A stretch of 64,000 nt of DNA from Niallia sp. FSL W8-0635 (lineage in GTDB: Bacteria > Bacillota > Bacilli > Bacillales > Cytobacillaceae), in the NCBI RefSeq assembly GCF_038007965.1, contig NZ_JBBOYD010000001.1:2024501-2088500 (forward strand), read 5' to 3'. Made by a program: the position numbers and the translations under genes. Position 1 is the stretch's first letter. Every line of letters starts with the position of its first letter. The notes beneath the pieces were generated by a model. It searched no databases. It had not been told where the DNA came from and worked only from the letters and a program-made list of their open reading frames with translations. Of this stretch, positions 8,574-17,144 are shown piece after piece.

Positions 8574-10501
8574 ATGTCACAGAAACTCATTATAGTAGGT
8601 GGAGTTGCAGGTGGAGCAACAGCTGCAGCAAGGTTAAGAAGAATAAGTGAAGATGTAGAAATTGTTCTTATAGAAAGGGGGGAATATATATCATTTGCTA
8701 ATTGCTGACTGCCTTATTACATTGGAGAAACAATCAAAGACAGAAGCAAATTATTAGTCCAGACCGTTAAAGGAATGTCGAATCGATTTAATCTGGACAT
8801 TCGGAATTTAAGTGAAGTATTAAGCATTAATCCCAAAAATAAAAAAGTCACAATTAAGAATTTACAATCAGGGAAAGAGTATGAGGAATCCTATGACAAG
8901 TTACTATTGTCACCAGGGGCTAAACCAATCGTCCCACCAATTCCAGGATTAAGTGAAAATGAGGTATTATTTACATTAAGAAATATTCCAGATACAGATA
9001 AAATAAAAAAATATGTTGATACCAATCAACCTAAAAAGGCGATTGTAATTGGCGGAGGATTTATTGGAATTGAAATGGCTGAAAACTTGTTGGAAAGAGG
9101 AATAGAAGTAACGATTATTGAAATGGCAAAGCAAATTATGGCTCCAATTGATTTTGAAATGGCTAGTATTTTACACGGAAATATAAAAGAAAAAGGTGTG
9201 AATCTAATATTAGAAAAGGGGTCCAAGCATTTGCTAATAAGGGAAAGAAAGTTATTCTCTCTGATGGAACAGAAATAGAAGCCGATATGACCATTCTTTC
9301 TATAGGTGTTAAACCGGAAAATGAATTAGCTAAGGTAGCAGGACTTGAATTAGGAGAGCGTGGAGGAATTGTTGTAAATGAATACCTTCAGACTTCTAAT
9401 GAGGATATTTATGCTGTCGGGGATGCAGTTGAGGTGGTGGATTATATTAGCGGGAAAAAAGCTATGATTCCACTTGCAGGTCCGGCTAACCGACAAGGCA
9501 GAATTGCGGCAAATAACATGATGGGAAAAAAGGAGAAGTACCATGGCACATTGGGAACTTCCATTGTTAAAGTATTTGATTTAACGGTTGCCGCAACTGG
9601 CAATAATGAAAAGACGCTAAAACGCTTAGGAGTTTCATATGAAGTTGTTCATATTCATCCAAGTTCTCATGCAGGGTATTACCCAGGAGCAGCACCAATT
9701 GCTTTAAAATTAATCTTTGATAAAGAAACAGGAAAAATATTTGGTGCACAAGCTATAGGAGCAGATGGTGTTGATAAACGGATTGACGTAATTTCAACAG
9801 CAATAAAAGGTGGATTAAAGGTGAATGATTTGACTAATTTAGAATTATCTTATGCTCCCCCATATTCTTCAGCAAAAGACCCTGTTAATATGGCTGGCTA
9901 TGTAGCTTCTAACATAATTGAAGGTGAATTAGAAATGGTTCAGTGGCATGAAATCGATGAGATTGTTAAAGATGGAGGGTTATTGATTGACGTTCGCGAG
10001 CCAATGGAGCGGGAATTTGGATATATTAAAGGTTCCTTGAATATTCCGTTAGATGAATTAAGGAACCGATTAAACAGTCTTCCAAAAGAGCAAACAATAT
10101 TTGTCAGTTGTCAAGTTGGATTAAGGGGATATCTGGCAAGCAGGATATTAAAAAATAGTGGATATACTGTTAAAAATGTTGATGGAGGTTTTAAAACGTA
10201 TTCCTCTGTATTTAAAAGCGTTATAAACAAAACTATTGAAGCGAAAACAAATCAACCTGGGGAATCAGATACAGAAGATATTGATGAAATACCGGTGAAT
10301 GCTGTTGTTGATGTTACTGGTTTATCTTGCCCAATGCCGATTGTAAAACTAAAAAAAGCGATTGAGCAGTTGGATAGCGGTCAAATATTAGAAATCCATG
10401 TGACAGATAAAGGTGCATTAAATGATCTGCCTGCATGGTCAAAAAATGCCGGACATATCCTTTTAAAAACAAAACAAGAGGAAAAAGTGATTAAATTTTA
10501 G
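8574..10501 (+). pseudogene. CoA-disulfide reductase/rhodanese/TusA fusion, disrupted twice
   Basis: The intact form would be about 640 residues in three modules. The first is an FAD/NAD(P) pyridine-nucleotide disulfide reductase (GGVAGG dinucleotide motif, redox Cys44 in SFANC). The second is a rhodanese near 9940-10200 (active Cys in VSCQVG). The third is a C-terminal TusA (CPMPI). Codon 45 is TGA (8706-8708), where the family has Gly. At 9218-9221 a G run is one base short, shifting frame between LILEKG and VQAFANKGKKV. The C-terminal rhodanese-TusA part is open from 9287 and might be made alone. ATG 8574 follows TGGAGG. The normal role is reduction of CoA disulfide or persulfide and sulfane-sulfur relay. 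Confidence 0.85.
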
Positions 10502-10562
10502 ATTAAAAAAATGAAGATAAATTAAAGGGAAGCATTTAACTTCTATTTAATCAAAAATACTT

Positions 10563-10600
10563 TTAAAAGCAGGCCTCCTATTTTTGGAGTCATGCTTTTT
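10563..10600 (+). terminator. Probable terminator after the reductase fusion
   Basis: AAAGCAGGCCTCC pairs imperfectly with GGAGTCATGCTTT and is followed by Ts. Moderate quality. Confidence 0.5.
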
Positions 10601-10746
10601 ATCTTTCGCAAAATCATCTGTCAAATTTAACAGTAAGGTATTGGGGAATATAATTAATAGCTAATGTTTTTGTATACTCATTCTTTGTTGGAGGATATAG
10701 TCTTAGTTCCCATAAAATTTATGATTCCTGCCATTTAATATTTTTT

Positions 10747-10923
10747 TTAAGAAACATGATTGCTTTCAACATACGTTTCAAGAGCTGGATGATATTCTTT
10801 TTGATAATGATTATCAGGACAAGACTTTTTAACTATTGAATTCATAAAAGCTGTTTTATCCGTTACTAAAGTTTTCTTACATTCAGGGCACTTTTCGCTA
10901 AATAAAGTTTTAAATAAACTCAT
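10747..10923 (-). CDS. Small Cys-containing hypothetical protein (58 aa)
   Basis: A 58-residue protein starting MSLFKTLFSEKCPECKKTLV, with a CPEC pair and one further Cys (KKSCPDNHY). This suggests a metal-binding or redox knuckle. ATG 10923 has an excellent ribosome site (GGAGGTG, five bases away). It is divergent from the plus-strand sulfur genes and in the middle of them. The Cys pair fits a role with sulfur or metal, but I do not recognise the family. Confidence 0.65.
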   Translation of the reverse strand: MSLFKTLFSEKCPECKKTLVTDKTAFMNSIVKKSCPDNHYQKEYHPALETYVESNHVS

Positions 10924-11135
10924 AATGGCACCTCCACAATAACCTTTAAATCATATTGTAATACTTGGTATTATAAATGAGTAGTTAAAAAAACTCAATG
11001 GATTGAAATCCAAAAGTTAAAATAATAGGAGGTAGTAACAGCAATTATACTTATTCGATATTATCAAGGTTTGTAAATGCTTGTGCTCTTGAGTAAGATG
11101 ACCAGTGATTAAGTAATAAAAAACAAAAAGGAGTG

Positions 11136-11162
11136 TTGACAAAATACCTATCGGGGTATAAT
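11136..11162 (+). promoter_or_regulatory. Promoter with embedded CstR-like operator
   Basis: TTGACA (11136-11141) and TATAAT (11157-11162) are 15 bp apart, with the palindrome ATACCTATCGGGGTAT (11144-11159) filling the spacer. A repressor bound there would cover both promoter elements. Confidence 0.75.
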
Positions 11163-11213
11163 ATAGATTTTGTCAGTTATTCCTGCCTCTTTAATTTAGG
11201 AGGAAAGATTCAT

Positions 11214-11564
11214 ATGACTATTGTTATTTTAAGTTTTATTATTATTGGTTACTTTATCTTTAGAAGGAATATCCCAATAATTGGGGTTCCACAAATAAAT
11301 AAAAAAGATATTGAATTAAGTATGTTGAATGTTGTAGATATAAGAGATTATAATGTTTCTTATAAAAGCCCTATACAAGGTGCGATTAACATTCCAGTTT
11401 CTTATATAAATAGGCATTACACAGATATATCAAAAAGCGAACTGATTGTAGTAGCTTCGAATCGCTTGGAAAAGAATGTAGGAGTTCGTTTATTAAGCCA
11501 AAAAGGTTTCAAGATAGTTGGATACATCCTTTTCGATGAGTATGAAATGGGAGAACATAGGTAA
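11214..11564 (+). CDS. Membrane-anchored rhodanese-like protein lacking the catalytic Cys
   Basis: A 116-residue protein with one N-terminal membrane helix (IVILSFIIIGYFIF) and a cytosolic rhodanese-like domain (VVDIRDYNVSYKSPIQGAINIP). Where active rhodaneses have a Cys loop such as CQSGMRS, this protein reads VVASNRLEKNVG with no Cys, so sulfur transfer by the normal route is unlikely. ATG 11214 follows AGGAGG. It is the first gene after a CstR-like promoter and lies just before cstR. It may act as a binding or docking variant; its active relative is at 12776. Confidence 0.75.
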   Translation: MTIVILSFIIIGYFIFRRNIPIIGVPQINKKDIELSMLNVVDIRDYNVSYKSPIQGAINIPVSYINRHYTDISKSELIVVASNRLEKNVGVRLLSQKGFKIVGYILFDEYEMGEHR

Positions 11565-11613
11565 CTATAGGAGACAAGTTAAAAAGTAATTATTTGTTAA
11601 GGAGGGTAATCAT

Positions 11614-11877
11614 ATGGAGTACAATGAGCAAATGAAAAATAGAGTAAAACGTATTGAAGGCCAACTTAGAGGAATTTTAAGGATGATGGAAGAAAACAAA
11701 GACTGTAAGGATGTTATAACTCAGCTATCTGCAACACGTGCTGCTATTGATCGGACAATTGGTGTTGTGGTTAGTTCTAATTTAGTAGAGTGTGTGCGCA
11801 ATGCAGAAGAAAATGGAGAAAAAAACACAGAAGATTTAGTAAAAGAAGCTGTAAATCTGCTTGTGAAAAGTAGATAA
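11614..11877 (+). CDS. cstR: CstR, persulfide-responsive CsoR-family repressor (YrkD-like)
   Basis: An 87-residue all-helical CsoR/RcnR-fold regulator. Two Cys, Cys31 (NKDCKD) and Cys60 (SNLVECVR), sit at the same positions as in S. aureus CstR. The copper-binding His of CsoR is replaced by Asn in SSNLVEC. This pattern marks a sulfide/persulfide sensor rather than a copper sensor: in the family, persulfides cross-link the two Cys and release DNA. ATG 11614 follows AAGGAGGG. The repeated ATACC-N6-GGTAT sites around it are its likely targets. Confidence 0.88.
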   Translation: MEYNEQMKNRVKRIEGQLRGILRMMEENKDCKDVITQLSATRAAIDRTIGVVVSSNLVECVRNAEENGEKNTEDLVKEAVNLLVKSR

Positions 11878-11888
11878 AAATAAAAGGG

Positions 11889-11933
11889 TTGACACCCACT
11901 TTTATTTTTATTACTATTATACCCATAGGGGTA
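11889..11933 (+). promoter_or_regulatory. Promoter and CstR-like operator before tusA
   Basis: TTGACA lies at 11889-11894 and the palindrome TATACCCATAGGGGTA at 11918-11933, about 30 bases before the TusA start. Confidence 0.65.
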
Positions 11934-11963
11934 AAGGTAAATGATAAAAGGAGAGTTAAAAGA

Positions 11964-12191
11964 ATGAATATAGATAAATTGTTAGATGCAAAAGGATTAG
12001 CATGTCCAATGCCAATTGTAAAAACAAAGAAGGCAATAAATGAATTAATTGCTGGTCAAGTATTAGAAATTCATACTACTGATAAAGGTGCAAAGAACGA
12101 TCTCACTGCTTGGGCAAAATCGGGTGGACATGAGCTACTAAAATATGAAGAAGCGAATGATGTATTAAAGTTTTGGATTAAAAAAGGTTAA
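11964..12191 (+). CDS. TusA-family sulfur carrier
   Basis: A 75-residue single-domain TusA. The sulfur-carrying Cys is in LACPMPIVKTKKA, followed by the conserved TTDKGAKNDLTAWAKSGGH. It would hand sulfane sulfur between rhodanese, DsrE and acceptor proteins in the cytosol. ATG 11964 is preceded by AAAGGAGAG; an upstream in-frame ATG at 11889 overlaps the operator and is rejected. It is almost identical in motif to the copy at 15717. Confidence 0.9.
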   Translation: MNIDKLLDAKGLACPMPIVKTKKAINELIAGQVLEIHTTDKGAKNDLTAWAKSGGHELLKYEEANDVLKFWIKKG

Positions 12192-12209
12192 ATTTTTTTG
12201 TTTATAAAT

Positions 12210-12225
12210 ATACCCATACAGGTAA
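12210..12225 (+). promoter_or_regulatory. CstR-like operator before the DsrE-type gene
   Basis: The palindrome ATACCCATACAGGTAA matches the other sites in this region and lies 30 bases before the gene start. Confidence 0.65.
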
Positions 12226-12254
12226 GGGTGACTGATACATGAGGAGGAACTATA

Positions 12255-12734
12255 ATGACAGAAAAGAAAAAAACAACAATTGTATTATTTAGTGGCGATT
12301 ATGATAAAGCAATGGCAGCTTATATCATTGCGAACGGGGCAGCGGCGTATGATCATGAAGTAACCATTTTTCACACGTTTTGGGGACTAAATGCCTTGCG
12401 AAAAGATGCAGATATTCAAGTGAAAAAAGGCTTCATGGAAAAAATGTTTGGCAGAATGATGCCAAAAGGTGCAGATAAAATGGGGCTGTCAAAAATGAAC
12501 TTTGCTGGTTTTGGTCCTAAAATGATTAAAAATGTGATTAAAAAACACAATGCAATGCCACTTCCAGATTTAATCGAAATGGCAAGAGAACAAGATATAA
12601 AGCTTGTTGCCTGTACGATGACAATGGATTTATTAGGACTTCAAAAAGAAGAACTGTTGGATAATATTGAATATGCAGGTGTTGCTGCTTATTTGGGTGA
12701 TGCAGAAGATGGAAATGTAAACCTATTTATCTAA
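12255..12734 (+). CDS. yrkE: DsrE/DsrF/DrsH-like sulfur-transfer protein (YrkE-like)
   Basis: A 159-residue DsrE-fold protein. It opens with a TTIVLFSGDYDKAMAAYIIANGAAA segment and has the conserved Cys in LVACTMTMDLLG, the expected persulfide-carrying residue. A Met/Lys-rich loop (MFGRMMPKGADKMGL) is typical of the DsrE2-type subgroup. Length and position match B. subtilis YrkE in the yrkD-J locus. ATG 12255 follows GAGGAGG. It is probably a cytosolic partner of TusA and rhodaneses in low-molecular-weight persulfide handling. Confidence 0.85.
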   Translation: MTEKKKTTIVLFSGDYDKAMAAYIIANGAAAYDHEVTIFHTFWGLNALRKDADIQVKKGFMEKMFGRMMPKGADKMGLSKMNFAGFGPKMIKNVIKKHNAMPLPDLIEMAREQDIKLVACTMTMDLLGLQKEELLDNIEYAGVAAYLGDAEDGNVNLFI

Positions 12735-12775
12735 ATCAGTAGGGGATTCTTCCCTACATAAAGGGAGAGATAATC

Positions 12776-13141
12776 TTGGAATATCTAAATTATATAATAA
12801 TTGGGCTACTGTTAATTTTTATCATCAGACGATTCATTCCTACAAAAGGTGTAAGACAGATTACAGCATTAGAGCTACGGGATGAGTTAGAGGATAAAAA
12901 TAAACAATTTATTGATGTCCGTACTCCTGGGGAATATAGAGTAAACAATATTAAAGGATTTAAAAATATTCCACTTCAACAAATTATGCAAAAAGCGGAG
13001 AAAGAAATCTCAAAAGATAAAGAAGTAATTGTTATTTGCCAAAGTGGAATGAGAAGTCAAAACGCAATTAAAATGTTAAAAAAATTAGGATATACTAAAG
13101 TGACCAATGTAAAAGGCGGAATGAACGCTTGGAGATCATAA
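12776..13141 (+). CDS. Membrane-anchored rhodanese
   Basis: A 121-residue protein with an N-terminal membrane helix (YIIIGLLLIFIIRRF) and one rhodanese domain with the active Cys in VICQSGMRS. The start is TTG 12776, which follows AAGGGAGAG; no ATG is available before the membrane helix. It is followed after 12 bases by a soluble rhodanese. The overall design matches the Cys-less relative at 11214, so the two are likely paralogues. Confidence 0.85.
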   Translation: MEYLNYIIIGLLLIFIIRRFIPTKGVRQITALELRDELEDKNKQFIDVRTPGEYRVNNIKGFKNIPLQQIMQKAEKEISKDKEVIVICQSGMRSQNAIKMLKKLGYTKVTNVKGGMNAWRS

Positions 13142-13153
13142 GGAGGCAAAAGC

Positions 13154-13450
13154 ATGAAACAATTAACTGCAAAAGAAGTAGAGAAACTTTTAAGAGAAGG
13201 TAAAGTGTTAAATATTATTGATGTTCGAGAAGTTGATGAAGTTGCAACTGGTAAGATCCCAGGAGCCATTCATATCCCACTAGGGTTAGTAGAATTCCGT
13301 ATGCATGAATTAGATAAATCTAAAGAATATATCATGGTTTGCCGTTCTGGTGGAAGAAGTGGTCAAGCAAGTCGATTTCTCGAAGATCATGGATTTAAAG
13401 TAATAAATATGACTGGTGGAATGCTTGCATGGGAAGGCGAGACGAAGTAA
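13154..13450 (+). CDS. Single-domain rhodanese sulfurtransferase
   Basis: A 98-residue soluble rhodanese. It carries the CH2A-like start (IIDVREVDEVATGKIPGAIHIP) and active-site loop MVCRSGGRSGQ. ATG 13154 follows AAGGAGG. It is tightly coupled to the membrane rhodanese upstream. It transfers sulfane sulfur to a nucleophilic acceptor; the physiological acceptor is probably TusA or a thiol in this regulon. Confidence 0.88.
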   Translation: MKQLTAKEVEKLLREGKVLNIIDVREVDEVATGKIPGAIHIPLGLVEFRMHELDKSKEYIMVCRSGGRSGQASRFLEDHGFKVINMTGGMLAWEGETK

Positions 13451-13468
13451 ATATTTTCGGTTAATCAA

Positions 13469-13484
13469 ATACCCGATGGGGTAA
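13469..13484 (+). promoter_or_regulatory. CstR-like operator before yrkF
   Basis: The palindrome ATACCCGATGGGGTAA lies 20 bases before the yrkF-type start and fits the regional consensus. Confidence 0.65.
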
Positions 13485-13503
13485 AATGGGAGGCTTTAAT
13501 AAG

Positions 13504-14079
13504 ATGGAATCATTAAAAACAGATTTTTTATTAGATGCAAAAGGGTTAGCTTGCCCAATGCCAATCGTAAGAACAAAAAAAGCAATGAATGATTTACAAG
13601 CAGGTCAGGTCTTAGAAGTTCAAGCAACAGATAAGGGCTCAAAAGCTGATATTCAAGCATGGGCTAATAGTGCTGGTCATCATTATCTTGGCACAATTGA
13701 AGAAGACAATGTATTAAAACATTATTTAAGAAAATCATCTAATGATGCTTCAATTGAAAGAAAACATCCCAATGTAACTAGCAATGAAGCACTTGAAAAG
13801 AAGCTAGAAACGAATGAAAATATCGTGGTTCTTGATGTAAGGGAAGAAGCTGAATATGCATTTAATCATATACCTAATGCGGTTTCGATTCCGTTAGGAG
13901 AATTAGAATTGCGTTTAAACGAATTAAAAGCAGATGATGAAATCTATGTGGTATGTCGCACAGGTAACCGTAGTGATCTTGCTGCTCAAAAGTTAGCTGA
14001 AAAGGGTTTTGATAATGTGATTAATGTGGTTCCAGGCATGAGTGCTTGGACAGGAAAATCGGATTCTTTAATCAAATAG
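13504..14079 (+). CDS. yrkF: TusA-rhodanese fusion (YrkF-like)
   Basis: A 191-residue fusion. Residues 1-78 are a TusA domain with Cys in LACPMPIVRTKKA. Residues about 95-188 are a rhodanese with DVREEAEY and the active loop VVCRTGNRS. The order and length match B. subtilis YrkF; in S. aureus the related CstA also combines these modules with DsrE. Start ATG 13504 is preferred over ATG 13486 because GGGAGG lies between them. The fusion would channel persulfide from rhodanese to TusA in one chain. Confidence 0.88.
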   Translation: MESLKTDFLLDAKGLACPMPIVRTKKAMNDLQAGQVLEVQATDKGSKADIQAWANSAGHHYLGTIEEDNVLKHYLRKSSNDASIERKHPNVTSNEALEKKLETNENIVVLDVREEAEYAFNHIPNAVSIPLGELELRLNELKADDEIYVVCRTGNRSDLAAQKLAEKGFDNVINVVPGMSAWTGKSDSLIK

Positions 14080-14089
14080 AGAGATTAAT

Positions 14090-14188
14090 ATGGACGAAGT
14101 AAAAGTATATACTATTTCACGTTGTCCATAGTGTGTTCTGTTAAAAAAATTTTGGCAGAACACATTGTTTCTTTCCTAGAGGTGAAAG
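14090..14188 (+). pseudogene. Glutaredoxin remnant with CPWC motif interrupted
   Basis: From ATG 14090 the sequence reads MDEVKVYTISRCP, then TAG (14129-14131), then Cys. Glutaredoxins have CPWC here, so Trp TGG has become TAG. After the stop the frame gives VLLKKF and then needs a shift to continue as [14 protein letters not shown], about 30 residues in all. The rest of a normal glutaredoxin is missing. The remnant runs straight into the truncated DsrE gene, consistent with a deletion joining the two. Confidence 0.7.
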
Positions 14189-14602
14189 TTGAAACAACAA
14201 ACAGCAGCAACAGATAAAGAAGTAGCCATTTTCTTTACTTTTGAAGGGTTGAACTTAATTCATAAAAATGAATACAAACAATTACCAATGCCTCAAGGCA
14301 AAGAACATTTCGCGCAAGGGTTTGCTAATGCAAATGTACCAGCTATTCCCCGAATTAGTTGCAATGCCCAAGAAATGGGTGTTAAATTCATTGGTTGCCA
14401 AATGACAATGGATGTTATGGGATCAGAAAGAGGTGCTTTTGTTGATGGAACTGAAGTAGGAGGAGCAGTAACCTTTTTAGAATTTGATAAAGATGCGGAC
14501 GCAACACTAACTTTTAAGAGGGTTTATTATTTTTTTAACCAAAAATATACCGTAGGGGGTAAATGGATATGGCTGTTAAAGTTATGCAGACAAAAGAAGT
14601 AA
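14189..14602 (+). CDS. DsrE-family protein lacking its N-terminus
   Basis: The sequence from [21 protein letters not shown] onward is typical DsrE-type, including the Cys motif [12 protein letters not shown]. The first strand and helix that normally precede it are absent; the frame instead starts at TTG 14189 with a junction to glutaredoxin-like DNA. Family members usually end near ATLTF, but here about 30 extra residues follow, overlapping the next gene and its operator. Loss of the N-terminal strand probably prevents a normal fold. I treat it as a truncated, likely inactive gene. Confidence 0.6.
   Translation: MKQQTAATDKEVAIFFTFEGLNLIHKNEYKQLPMPQGKEHFAQGFANANVPAIPRISCNAQEMGVKFIGCQMTMDVMGSERGAFVDGTEVGGAVTFLEFDKDADATLTFKRVYYFFNQKYTVGGKWIWLLKLCRQKK
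14547..14562 (+). promoter_or_regulatory. CstR-like operator before yrkH
   Basis: The palindrome-like ATACCGTAGGGGGTAA lies immediately before the start of the persulfide dioxygenase gene. Its GGGGG may also serve as the ribosome site. Confidence 0.6.
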
Positions 14603-15696
14603 CTAAAAAAGTATTTAATAAAGAAGAATTATTTATTCTAGATGTTCGTAACGAAAGTGATTTTAAGGATTGGAAAATTGAAGGGGAAAACTTTGATTAT
14701 TTAAATATCCCGTATTTTGAATTACTTGATGGAGTGGAAGAAATTTTAGAAAAACTTCCAGCTACAAAAGAAATATTAGTTGTTTGTGCTAAAGAGGGTT
14801 CTTCTGTAATGGTGGCAGAGATGCTTTCAGAACAAGGTTTAACTGTTTCTTATTTGCAAGGTGGTATGAAGGCGTGGAGTGAACATTTAGAGCCTGTAAA
14901 GATTGGGAATTTAACGGAAGGTGGAGAATTACACCAATTTGTTCGCATCGGAAAAGGTTGTCTATCCTATATGGTGATTTCTAACGGAGAAGCTGCAATT
15001 ATAGACGCCACTCGTATGACAGATATTTTTCTAAACTTTGCGAATGAAATGGGAGTAAAAATCACACATGTTTTTGATACTCATCTTCATGCAGATCATA
15101 TTTCAGGAGGAAGAGTCATCGCTGAAAAAACAGGTGCAACATACTGGTTACCTCCAAAAGATGCGACTGAGGTAACTTTTGAATACAACGCTCTAGAAGG
15201 CGGCAAAGTAGTGACAATCGGAAAAACAGAAATTGATATTCATGCGCTGTACTCTCCAGGTCACACAATCGGTTCTACATCATTTGTTGTGGATGGGAAA
15301 TTCCTTCTGTCAGGGGACATCTTATTTATTGATTCAATTGGAAGACCCGATTTAGCAGGAATGGCAGAAGACTGGGTAGCAGATTTACGTGAAAGCCTGT
15401 ATTCTCGTTACAGAGAACTTTCAGAAGAACTAATTGTACTCCCAGCTCACTTTATGATCATTGATGAACTGAATGAAGACGGTAGTGTATCAGAAAGATT
15501 AGGTACATTGTTTGAGAAAAATCATGGTTTAAATATTGAAGACGAAAATGAGTTTAGAAGACTTGTAACAGAGAACCTTCCACCACAACCAAACGCTTAT
15601 CAAGAAATTCGTGAAACAAATATGGGGAAAATTAGTCCAGACTTAGATAAACAACGTGAGATGGAAATAGGACCAAACCGTTGTGCAGTCCGATAA
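14563..15696 (+). CDS. yrkH: Rhodanese-MBL persulfide dioxygenase (YrkH-like)
   Basis: A 377-residue protein. Residues 1-110 form a rhodanese with Cys in VVCAKEGSS. Residues 120-377 are a metallo-beta-lactamase domain of the persulfide dioxygenase type, with metal motif H174-x-H176-x-D178-H179 and a later SPGHTIGS and LSGDILF. These enzymes use iron to oxidise glutathione, bacillithiol or CoA persulfide to sulfite. B. subtilis YrkH has the same domain order; S. aureus CstB has the domains the other way round. Start ATG 14563 or ATG 14569 are both possible. Confidence 0.88.
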   Translation: MDMAVKVMQTKEVTKKVFNKEELFILDVRNESDFKDWKIEGENFDYLNIPYFELLDGVEEILEKLPATKEILVVCAKEGSSVMVAEMLSEQGLTVSYLQGGMKAWSEHLEPVKIGNLTEGGELHQFVRIGKGCLSYMVISNGEAAIIDATRMTDIFLNFANEMGVKITHVFDTHLHADHISGGRVIAEKTGATYWLPPKDATEVTFEYNALEGGKVVTIGKTEIDIHALYSPGHTIGSTSFVVDGKFLLSGDILFIDSIGRPDLAGMAEDWVADLRESLYSRYRELSEELIVLPAHFMIIDELNEDGSVSERLGTLFEKNHGLNIEDENEFRRLVTENLPPQPNAYQEIRETNMGKISPDLDKQREMEIGPNRCAVR

Positions 15697-15716
15697 TTTA
15701 TAAATAGGAGGAAAAT

Positions 15717-15950
15717 ATGATAATGGAATCAACTAAAGTATTAGATGCAAAAGGGTTAGCTTGCCCAATGCCGATTGTAAAGACAAAAAAAACAATAGGA
15801 GAGATGGAATCAGGTCAGGTATTAGAAGTTCATACAACTGATAAAGGGGCTAAAAATGATTTAACTGCTTGGGCTAAATCAGGAGGGCATGAATTATTAC
15901 AACACGAAGATGAAAACGGAGTGTTGAAATTTTGGATTAAAAAAGGTTGA
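15717..15950 (+). CDS. yrkI: TusA-family sulfur carrier (YrkI-like)
   Basis: A 77-residue TusA protein with the sulfur-bearing Cys in LACPMPIVKTKK and the conserved TDKGAKNDLTAWAKSGGH. It closely resembles the copy at 11964. ATG 15717 is five bases after AGGAGG; ATG 15723 two codons later has more usual spacing. It follows yrkH by 20 bases as in the B. subtilis yrk locus. A terminator hairpin follows, separating it partly from the exporter gene. Confidence 0.9.
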   Translation: MIMESTKVLDAKGLACPMPIVKTKKTIGEMESGQVLEVHTTDKGAKNDLTAWAKSGGHELLQHEDENGVLKFWIKKG

Positions 15951-15955
15951 ACTAT

Positions 15956-15984
15956 AAGGGGACCAATTAAGGTTCCTTTTTTTT
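15956..15984 (+). terminator. Terminator between yrkI and yrkJ
   Basis: AAGGGGACC (15956-15964) pairs with GGTTCCTT (15971-15978) followed by a T run. It may be an attenuating terminator within the operon, because no clear promoter was seen before yrkJ. Confidence 0.65.
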
Positions 15985-16003
15985 CTAAAGAGGGGGGATC
16001 TAT

Positions 16004-16780
16004 ATGGATATTAATTTCATCATCACTATTTTCACAATTGGCTTTATCGGTTCCTTTCTTTCTGGAATGTTAGGAATAGGAGGAGCCATTATAAATTATC
16101 CAATGTTATTATATATTCCAGTAATTTTAGGGGTGGGTCATTTTACATCACATGAAGTTTCAGTAATTACAGCCATCCAAGTGTTCTTTGCGACACTTGG
16201 TGGTGTTTGGGCTTATCGTAGTGGCGGATATTTAAATAAAACATTAATTGTTAATATGGGAATTAGCGTTTTAATCGGGAGTTTTATTGGGGGCATGAGT
16301 TCCACTCACATGTCGGATAGTGGAATTAATATCGTATATGGCATTTTAGCTATTATTGCTGTTATTTTAATGTTTGTACCTAAAAAAGAGATCGATGCTA
16401 ACCGTTTAGAACAAGTCAAGTTTAATAAATGGCTAGCTGCTTCATTTGCCTTTATCGTAGGTGTGGGGTCAGGTATTGTAGGTGCGGGAGGAGCATTCTT
16501 ATTAGTTCCTATCATGCTTGTCCTATTAAAAATACCAACAAGAATGACCATTGCATCATCCTTAGCCATTACACTTATTTCATCAATAGGAACTGTCTCA
16601 GGAAAAATCTCAACAGGCCATGTACCGATATTGCCTTCTCTTATTTTGGTTGTTGCCAGTCTGATTGCTTCACCTATAGGAGCTAACGTTGGAAAAAAGG
16701 TCAATACAAGGGTCTTACAAGGAATAATGGGAATTTTAATTTTAGCAACAGCAGTGAAGACTTGGATGGAAATATTATAA
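16004..16780 (+). CDS. yrkJ: TauE/SafE-family sulfite or sulfur-anion exporter (YrkJ-like)
   Basis: A 258-residue membrane protein with about eight helices and the internal duplication typical of TauE/SafE, seen as [16 protein letters not shown] in the first half and [17 protein letters not shown] in the second. ATG 16004 follows a GGGGGGAT stretch. TauE proteins placed with persulfide dioxygenases are thought to export sulfite or related anions made by them. The locus order dioxygenase-TusA-TauE is that of yrkHIJ. Confidence 0.85.
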   Translation: MDINFIITIFTIGFIGSFLSGMLGIGGAIINYPMLLYIPVILGVGHFTSHEVSVITAIQVFFATLGGVWAYRSGGYLNKTLIVNMGISVLIGSFIGGMSSTHMSDSGINIVYGILAIIAVILMFVPKKEIDANRLEQVKFNKWLAASFAFIVGVGSGIVGAGGAFLLVPIMLVLLKIPTRMTIASSLAITLISSIGTVSGKISTGHVPILPSLILVVASLIASPIGANVGKKVNTRVLQGIMGILILATAVKTWMEIL

Positions 16781-17144
16781 GTATTTATTGATTAGCTAAA
16801 AGAAGTAGTTGACTAAACTATTATTGTTCTAATATCGTCAACATTAAGTTAAACGAATGGAAAAAAGTGGTATTATCAAAGTGTTATGTTTATATAAAAT
16901 TCCAATGAGGTAATAAAAGTGATTTTTACTGAAAATAGTTTTTGATTTAATCAATAGAGGCTAGATAGGTACCTATTTCTATCTACCTTGTCCATACATA
17001 AGTTTTAAATAATGTGGGTAATCTAAAAGGGAATCTTTAGTAAAATGAGGATAGATTTATAAAAGTACAGCAATCCTATATCGATATAATATGGCATAAT
17101 TATGCTCAATAATTCACTAATTTAAAATGAATAGGAGAGAAAAT
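16781..17144. other. Intergenic region before cydA
   Basis: No gene. A TATAAT at about 17084 and a GGAGAG ribosome site are seen. Short palindromes such as AGATAGGTACCTATTTCTATCT (positions 16966 onward) occur, but no convincing Rex site or riboswitch was recognised. Confidence 0.45.

Noticed and set aside
8706..8708. TGA beside the redox Cys read as selenocysteine
   Set aside because: The conserved residue there is Gly, not Cys or Sec, no SECIS-like hairpin was seen and Bacilli of this kind rarely use selenocysteine.
16306..16704. 132-codon minus-strand frame
   Set aside because: Antisense to the well-supported TauE-type gene.
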